Origin: Phanerodontia chrysosporium
Taxonomy: Eukaryota; Basidiomycota; Agaricomycetes; Polyporales; Phanerochaetaceae
Assembly: GCA_001910725.1 (NCBI GenBank)
Contig: MJGA01000015.1
Span: 62,001 to 126,000, forward strand
DNA length: 64,000 nucleotides
Reading direction: 5' to 3'
Shown: piece by piece, positions 57,172 to 64,000 of the stretch
Position numbering within the stretch: position 1 is the first letter of the stretch
How the letters are laid out: each line of letters starts with the position of its first letter
Translations under genes and position numbers: made by a program
The notes under the pieces: generated by a model
Seen by the model: only the letters and a program-made list of their open reading frames with translations
Database searches by the model: none
Told to the model about the DNA's origin: nothing

Positions 57172-58721
57172 GAATAGTGCTGAGCCAAGGCATGCTCGCA
57201 CGGAGAATGCGCAATGGCGTCTTTGACAGACGGTCTATCTTCCTGGGACGCAGAGGTATCTTGAAGATGCAGGGAATACGTCCGAGGCAGTCTGTCTTTC
57301 CCCCAGCACGAGGGTACAGCATCAGCCCGAGGTACCTCTCCATATGCTCGCGCCGGCGAAACAGGCGACTGTGCGCATCCGGCGGGCCTCAGGTGGGCTT
57401 GCCCGCTTCTGCGTACGCACGCCTGCCACGTAGGTGTGTCGCAGCGAGAGGGCGCATGTGACTGGTACAGGCCCGTGTCAACACTCGTGTTTATCGGAGA
57501 CCTGGGTAAATATGCGGTCGGTTTTTCCGAGGAGTTCTGCAAGCCAGTGGAGCGGAAACGATACCTGGTAGAAGAGTCATGCATGGGAAGAAGATCGGAT
57601 AGGATGGAGAGGTGAGCTTGAGACCACGCTGCTCCGGCAATCCTTTCGCCCCGCTTGACCCTAATTTGGGAGGGGACCCACAAGGACCCACCATTGTAGC
57701 ATGTAGGAATCTTGCAGCCTACGAGACATGGTCGGGGAGTGTGCAACGGAGCAAGGAGCCCATGGTGACGAGGCAAGTCCGTGCTATATCAAAGGATCTC
57801 AGTAGTCGTCACATACGAGAAGAGCAGCGGATGTACGCTTTAGGTTAAGGCAAGGCCTTCATTCTCCATCGTGGGACGCTTGAAGCTGCGATTCGTAGCT
57901 GTATACATGAGAAATATCCCGGTAGCTAGTAGTGGGAAGCGACTAACCTCCTCAAACAGTGCACCGTCCAGACCTCTCCCCTGGACAAGGTAGGTTTCGG
58001 GGCGTCCTCGGCCAGAATAGCTGCACCTGCGCTCTGTCATGCACGGGTTATAGTCGTATAAAAGGTCAGCCGTAGCACGGTAGGCCCTCGACACCCAGCC
58101 CAGCCCATCTCGGCGTCCTCGGCAATAGATCGTCGACCCTGTCAAACTGTCAGCTGGAAGGACGATATCTCCAGAGCTAAGAATACTCACGAGATAATTC
58201 CGTGGTCGCGGTGTACGTGTTCGTCTCTGTAGGGCGTCCCACGGCTCTGAATGGAAGATACACGGGCGACACACCTGAGAGTGCATATTTGCTGCGGTTA
58301 TTCTGACCGATAGAAAGCCTCAGACGCCAGCTTAGCCCGACGTCTCCTGATAATCATACGCCCGCTACGGGCTCGTAAAAGTACCACAAGTCTGTCGGTC
58401 TCAGACACGGTGACAGTGCTGTGGTACGAAAGTTACGTCTATCACCGGCGTCGGGAACCTGCGAGAGCTGGAAGTCGTCAACTTCGAGGCTCTGATGCAG
58501 AAATTGGATGCTCACCAGATACGACCGCCTGCACATGGTGCAGCGGTCACAGCAGAGCTACTGGTGAGATAAGTACAACGGCTCCCACGATGTTCGTGAG
58601 TCGCCGTGCGAGCCAGGCACAGCCTGCGCAGAAGACGCCACCGGCGAAACGCTGAGGATGCTCGTTGCGGCAACTGCCATACTAGGATTGACACGGAGTA
58701 ACGACATGAGGGCGCACGTGT
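57172..58721. other. Intergenic region between the two GH71 genes
   Basis: No gene could be supported. Minus-strand open frames at 57,165-57,776 and 57,840-58,286 have no recognisable motif and one overlaps the paralog 1 promoter. Confidence 0.4.
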
Positions 58722-60641
58722 CTACGGCGAGGCAGCGACGAACGCGTTGAAGTTGTACGTGGCCGGCGTGGTGCTGAAGACCATGCCGGACGGGGCAAAC
58801 GTGGTGTTCTTTGCGCCGCGCGTGATCGTGCTCGAGACGGCGCAGTTCGCCGTCAGTGGGAGCTTCAGCTTCGTCGTCCCTGCAGGCACTCTCGTCGTCG
58901 ACGTCGAGGGCCCACAGGTAAGGGTAACGTTCGCCGGCGCAGTAAGCTGCACGACCGCCCACAGGTAGTCCTGCGTCTGCAAATGAGGTGTCAGCGCCTC
59001 TGGTCAGCAAGACAAAGCAACGGCGGATACGCGCCCATTGCCAGTTGTTGGGCTTGCCGACGCTGTCGTTCGTCGCAGTCGCAGCAGCGGGGAAGAGCCG
59101 GGCCCAGAGGAAGGTACGGTCCCGCGTAATCTTCGGGTAGGTACCAGTCTTGAAGGCAGCGGCATAGTAGGCGATGAGATCGAGCCAGCCTGTCAGCCGA
59201 TGCAGAGTCAGCGTCAGCAAAGCGACGCAGCTGGTAACCACGGAGACACGGATTAATAGAACACTTGCCAGTATGTTCAAAACCGTTGACCCATGCTTGA
59301 GACATAGGCTGTACACCTTCAATCGGGCCGACGTAGTGTGATTCGCCATAGTCATTCCAGGTGTTGACCTCAACGAAGGTGACGGCGCTCCTGTTGGCGA
59401 TCAGCTCTTCCCAGCGCTCTGCTAGCAGCCAGTCATCGCTGCGATAGATGAAGTTCTTGTTGTAGGTGTCCGGGCCGTAGTGCTGCAGAACGCCTCAGCA
59501 GAGATATTCGGAGCGACGGAGTCACAAACTTACCGTGAAGAACCAAGGAGACACCGCGGCCATGTACGACCGGTTGCCGAGGTTCGAGATGTAGGACTGG
59601 TCCGGGGAAAAGTTGATATCGTAATCGCCCATAGGCCAGCCGGAATTCCACTGTAATACGAATGAACGGGAAGGTCAGCATGTCCTGCACTACTACGTAC
59701 CCCGAATGCACCGTCCATGACACTATAGGTGCTGAAGGTGCCAGGATCGACGAAGAAGCTCGGCACGAAATACGTGTTCAAGCCGTTCTTGACCGTATTG
59801 ATCCAGCCCTGGTTAACCGAACCTGCACCAAACGTGCAATCCTGACCAGAAAATGATGATACAAACGTCTTGCCGTTGTACAATAACTGGTTTGGGTGCG
59901 TAGCGTAGTTCTGGATAAGCTGCCGGATGGTCGCTCCGTTGTCGGGGGAAGCGCACGGGAAGGCTGTCATGTCAAACGATATGAAGAGCTTGAACGTGGT
60001 GTTGAGGCTCCGCGCGGCGGCGTAGGCGTTGCTGACTTGTCCAGGCTCCCAGCTGTCAGCACCGATATTCAGGGCGAAGGCGTCAATCCCTTTGGAGGCG
60101 GCAAGAGAGATGTCTTTTGTAGCCCGGTCAGCGATGCAAATTATTCTTGGAGAGAGGAAGAGCGCACCGGATGCCCATGAGGATTGTGTATAATTGTAGG
60201 TGTTGCCTACTATGTGATGTGCAAAGACGAGCTTGGTAGATGTCGCGGAGGGAGTGGGCACGCTAGACGAGCCCGTCGAGGAAGCCGATGTGCTTGTCGA
60301 GAGCACACTAGCGGCGACAGTCAGCTACCATCAACATGAGACTATGAGCTATCGCTGTCGCACCTCGAGGACGGCGATGCGGATGTCGGTTTAACGACGT
60401 TGTCTACGGACGACGTGGGCTGTTCCGCACCGCAAGCCGAAGTTGGCGTAGCAGTCGGAGACTCCGTCGTACCAGAATTCAATGGCTGTCCGACGGGGGT
60501 GATGCCTAGCGGCTCGAGTATAACGCCGAGGAGCGGGTCGACGAACACCGCTTGTACTGCATCTTGTCGTCGTTCCACGGCCGCATGTACCGTCGAAAAG
60601 AGTCGAAGCAGAGAGAGGAAGACAAGAAGTCCAGTTCGCAT
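58722..60641 (-). CDS. GH71 alpha-1,3-glucanase (mutanase type), paralog 2
   Basis: Seven exons (60,641-60,364; 60,307-60,168; 60,113-59,701; 59,650-59,534; 59,482-59,269; 59,189-59,035; 58,976-58,722) sum to 523 aa; the last four exons have exactly the lengths of paralog 1 (117, 214, 155, 255). A signal peptide (MRTGLLVFLSLLRLFSTVHA) is followed by an about 100-residue Ser/Thr/Pro linker absent from paralog 1, then KLVFAHHIVGNT, GIDAFALNIGADSW, FKLFISFDMTAFPC, WNSGWPMGDYD and VEVNTWNDYGESHYVGP. The product is a secreted glucan hydrolase. Two introns (starting at 59,268 and 59,034 on the minus strand) have GC instead of GT donors, where paralog 1 has GT. Confidence 0.9.
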
Positions 60642-61969
60642 GTTGTATCCGGGCAGTCCGCCTGCAAGCTGATGAAGTACGCACCAGTGGAGGTGGGTGA
60701 GGAGACTTGGTTGACACCCGTCGTATAAGACAGCCATTCTGCCAGCCTCATCCACGGTGCAGGCCTCATTGGGCCTAGACAAGGGGAGCCATGGGCTATT
60801 GGACTACTGCTGCTTGCATCTAGTGAATAGCGTGGAACTTAATGGGCAGCGGTTTCACTGCCAGGAATTTAAGACGAGCCCGAGATGAGAATACCGGACC
60901 TATCCAAGTTAGCCTAGATCATTAGGACTGACTATCACACTCACCAGTATGAACGCAACTACGGCGAAAGATGTGAGACATTAACGAGTACCATATGCTT
61001 CTCTGAGGCTCTTTCCACTGTACTTCGCAAATATTGAAGCTTGGAGACTCGAGTTGATGAACCATGACCCACTCAATCCGGAGCGCTGTTGGTACTACCC
61101 GACATACCTAATTTGGTATCACCGTCGGTCCTTGCGACAGCGCGCCTATCCAGGCTTCCAAGTGCTCTACTCCTCCCATTCGCGGTTTCCTCTGCCTCTC
61201 ACTCCATCGACCACATGCCGTTTGTGCTCATCTGGCTTTCATAACATAACGAGATGCATTGCTTCCCATACGCCTAAGATGCGTCCTCCATTCGCCCAGA
61301 TCAGTAAATCTGCAGCAGCCTGCTGCACGTTCGACGTATCGTGCTGGTTGTCTCGGGTCACTGGCGGCCGTTTGCCACAGCTTGGTGAGCCTAGGATTAG
61401 CGTCAAGAAGCGTTTGTGACTGTCAGAACGACGCAGCCTCGGTAGCGGTCTCCAAGCTCCTAGGCTATACATCGCGCTCCTGCGTCTTCGGACTTGACTC
61501 TCGACAAGAATACGCGCGCCGATTGTCGCGCTGATCTTCGAGACATGACCCGGTCAGACAGTGTTTCGAGTGTCAAGCGGCTCGAGAGGCTGGTCGAACA
61601 ACTGTGCTAGCAGGACATGACGATGCTGTGACGTGTTTCGGACATCTACCAGCCTCTTGCGATCCACTGTCCGGCTAATGACCGCAATATACCCGGTTGC
61701 TCAGCGTCCAGAGACCTAGAGGCTGTCCCGAGGCGATCCACTGGTCTCTGTTGTGGTGTTTGGCTGGCACACGGCTGACCGGTGTTGCTCGCGATTTATG
61801 TTCGCAGACATGACGCTTTTCATCTTCACATACGCGGGCCGTTCCCCTGTCTTCCGGTGAGCAACCAGTCATTACATTCATGTCTTCATAAATGTCTTAC
61901 AATCCTCTCGCAGAGACACTTGGCTTGAGCATTTGCCCTCTCAATTATCAGTGTTCAGCACGAAGGATC
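60642..61969. other. Intergenic region
   Basis: 1.3 kb upstream of paralog 2 and of the hypothetical gene at 61,970. Open frames here carry no recognisable motif. I see no RNA gene or repeat. Confidence 0.4.
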
Positions 61970-62607
61970 ATGCAGCCACACCGAAAGCGGTCGTCCGTGT
62001 GGAGTGTCGACAGTACAAGTTCAAACAACTCCGCATCAACGTCCACTTCTGCGACATCCGCGGCCACAACATCAGGTCTGCTGGCGATCACATGCCCGGA
62101 CATACTCGAAGACGAGGATGGCGAGGACGAACGGCCGCCGGTGCTCTCCATCAGCGACGAGCAGGTCGACGAGCATCCGTTCGACCCAAGCATCCCAGAC
62201 GAGATGTACTGGCGCATGATGCAGCACGCTGCATCGTCCGCGCCCGCCTCGCCAGTCTCGAGCAGCTTCCACGACCGCGTCAGCCGCCTCTTTGCGGCAC
62301 ACATGCCGCATCGCGCGGGCGCGCTGCCGACGGCGACAGTCAGCCCTCCCACACAGGAGCCACACCGCGCGTCTGCCTCGTGGCTGTCGAAGCTGCGAGC
62401 GCGCCGCGAGTCCACAACACGGAGGGGCCGGACCCTGCGAGCCCAGAGGCACCAGAGGAGGGCACGGTCCTGTCGTGCACGAAGCGCCCGCGGAAGAGCC
62501 TGCGCCTCGTCTCGCTGGACCAGGCACAGCAGCGCGAGGACATCATCCACCGGCCGGAGGGCTTCGAGCTTACTGAGCACAAGGGTGGTTCCGTTGACTC
62601 GCATTAG
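61970..62607 (+). CDS. Hypothetical Ser/Thr-rich protein, structure uncertain
   Basis: The ATG at 61,970 starts MQPHRKRSSVWSVDSTSSN, followed by a Ser/Thr/Ala-rich and then acidic region (ILEDEDGEDERPPVLSISDE, FDPSIPDEMYWRMMQHAASS, FHDRVSRLFAAHMP). After about 62,350 this frame turns Arg-rich and less plausible. The +1 neighbour frame instead reads KRPRKSLRLVSLDQAQQRED and IIHRPEGFELTEHKGG up to a stop at 62,607. An unrecognised intron or an indel between about 62,300 and 62,420 is likely. The protein is probably soluble and disordered. Function is unknown. Confidence 0.45.
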
Positions 62608-62866
62608 AGACCTGTGGTGATATTCGGACTTGAATCGCGCAGCTGGACTGTGCGGCAGGTCCACCGTGCCATGTACAATGTGCGCAGTGAATACAGGTGC
62701 AATGACTCGAACCTCGCGCTCGGTCCCCGTGCCGATGCAATGCAGTCTGCCAGCGCCGCCCGCGCCGCGCTACGAAGGGCGCTGAATGTGTCGGCCGAAG
62801 AAGCGTTGATGTGCAGCCTATATATTGTGAAGGTGAGCAGGCTGGACGTCCGCATCCTGACACACT

Positions 62867-64000
62867 ATGGCGACCTACACAAGTGCTACGTATAACGCAG
62901 CGAGGTATGCGGCAATCCGGCCTACGTACCCCAAGCAGCTCTTCGACTTCGTGTTTCGCTATCACGAGGGCGGGACAAAGGCGCGCTGGGAGACTGCAGT
63001 GGATATCGGCTGTGGGACTGGTGCGTATCTGCATCATCATAATGCAGTGAGATGCGAATGCGCTGACTGGAACGTAGGCCATGCCACAGTCGAACTGACT
63101 GCTTTCAAACATGTCATCGGTGTTGATCCAGCAGCACGATGATCAAACAAGCCGAGACGCATATTGGGACGACTACCCATCCTGGAGAATTGCAGTTCAA
63201 GCAATCCAAAGCTGAAGAGCTGACGTTTCTGGACGATGCCAGTGTCGATATGATCACTTCAGGTATGTTTTAAGTGGCAGTGGGCGGATGGACCTGACAA
63301 ACATGCCTGCGACTAGCTCAAGCGGCCCATTGGTTCGACTGGAAAAAGCTCTGGCCAGAGGCAGCCAGGGTTTTGAGGCAGCATGGCACGCTAGCCGTAT
63401 GGGTATGCACCTCTCCTCGATTATATTGGCGCACGATGGTGTAGTAACTGCAATCTAGGGATATTCTGAATTTCGTCTTCCTGAATATCCCTCGGCGGCG
63501 GATCTCATTCGCGATTACTCTCGAGGAACTGATCCGGAGAAGTCGCTGGGGCCTCACTGGGAGCAACCAGGTAGGGGCATCCTAGATGACCACCTTGTCG
63601 CTCTTCCCGATCCCAGCGCTGTTGTCCCTGGCAAGTTCGAAGATTTTCAGCGCATCTATTTTACTGGTGCGTACTCGTCACCAGTAGTAGCCAAACTACT
63701 GCACATTACCACATGCGTCCCGGATAGGCGGTTATCATCCACACCTCCCTTCACCACGTCCCGTGATCTTGCGGAAGCAGATGACGTGGGACGACCTACT
63801 TTCCTACCTCTACACGTACAGCTCCTTCCATACATACCAAACCAGGTACCCCGCAGACAAGGAGAATCCAGCCGGCGACATCGCGAGGCGTTTTCGTGAC
63901 AAGCTGAGGGAGTGTGTCGCAGAGCAAGAAGATGGTACAATCCCGAAGGACACCGACGAAATTGACGTCGAATGGCCTGTGGCGCTCCTCCTTGCTCGGC
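62867..64000 (+). CDS. SAM-dependent methyltransferase (trans-aconitate methyltransferase / Crg1-like), 3' end beyond window
   Basis: Five exons are visible (62,867-63,020; 63,078-63,262; 63,317-63,402; 63,459-63,666; 63,728 to the window end). MATYTSATYNAARYAAIRPT leads to motif I VDIGCGTGHATVEL and then VIGVDPAA, followed by the AEELTFLDDASVDMITSAQA block and HWFDWKKLWPEAARVLR. This is the class I Rossmann methyltransferase plan of fungal Tmt1/Crg1-like proteins acting on small acids. The frame breaks at about 63,139: DPAAR meets a TGA, but one added base continues into MIKQAETH, as expected for the family. The donor phases support a one-base loss. Confidence 0.8.

Noticed and set aside
57165..57776. 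203-codon minus-strand open frame between the GH71 genes
   Set aside because: It overlaps the TATA region of GH71 paralog 1, has no recognisable domain and no convincing coding pattern.
57840..58286. 148-codon minus-strand open frame
   Set aside because: The Cys-containing stretch looked somewhat protein-like, but no family, signal peptide or supported splice structure was found.

Overview
The window looks like a filamentous basidiomycete, most likely an Agaricomycete. The genes carry many short introns of about 45-60 nt with GT(R)NGT donors. Promoters hold TATA boxes, and two secreted alpha-1,3-glucanase-type genes lie near a copper radical oxidase gene. The transposon families (agaricomycete-type LINE, MULE, Copia and chromodomain Gypsy elements) also fit. 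No species is claimed.

Positions 1-36,000 are a transposon island. A decayed LINE (1-4,356) is cut by a solo-LTR-like repeat. It is followed by AT-rich debris containing direct and inverted LTR-like fragments, then a broken MULE transposase gene (about 6,890-10,784) invaded by another element, and a Copia remnant (12,152-12,682). From 12,683 to 35,997 lies a decayed Ty3/Gypsy element that serves as host for three nested insertions, two with perfect 5-bp target duplications on an untouched repeat structure and one solo LTR with its own duplication. (i) A very young relative sits at 14,238-21,329, with two 600-bp LTRs that look identical and target duplication GTCGA. It has an intact gag and an intact integrase-chromodomain-dUTPase ORF, but its reverse transcriptase and RNase H are replaced by non-coding remnants. 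(ii) A solo LTR sits at 21,999-22,527 (duplication AAAGT). (iii) A complete but disabled minus-strand Gypsy element of another family sits at 25,999-33,594 (duplication GGATC). It also encodes a dUTPase, placed between protease and reverse transcriptase, plus an extra 3' ORF.

Positions 36,887-64,000 are gene-dense host sequence. In order they are: an IND1/NUBPL-type mitochondrial P-loop ATPase (+); UTP22 of the SSU processome (-); DNA2 nuclease-helicase (+), divergent from UTP22; 3-hydroxyanthranilate 3,4-dioxygenase (+); a small glycine-rich protein (+); a LanC-like protein (-); a membrane-anchored copper radical oxidase (+); two tandem GH71 genes (-, -); a serine-rich hypothetical gene (+); and an SAM-dependent methyltransferase cut by the window end (+). 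Summed exon lengths give clean reading frames for IND1, UTP22, DNA2, BNA1, the small protein and both GH71 genes. Three other genes (LanC-like, copper radical oxidase, methyltransferase) are each one base out of frame, which may reflect assembly indels.

The points most worth a second look are in the Gypsy elements. These are the recently moved RT-less element, its 1,333-nt 5' leader with no ATG in any frame although it contains a 270-codon ORF, and dUTPase domains carried by two different Gypsy families at two different positions in pol.
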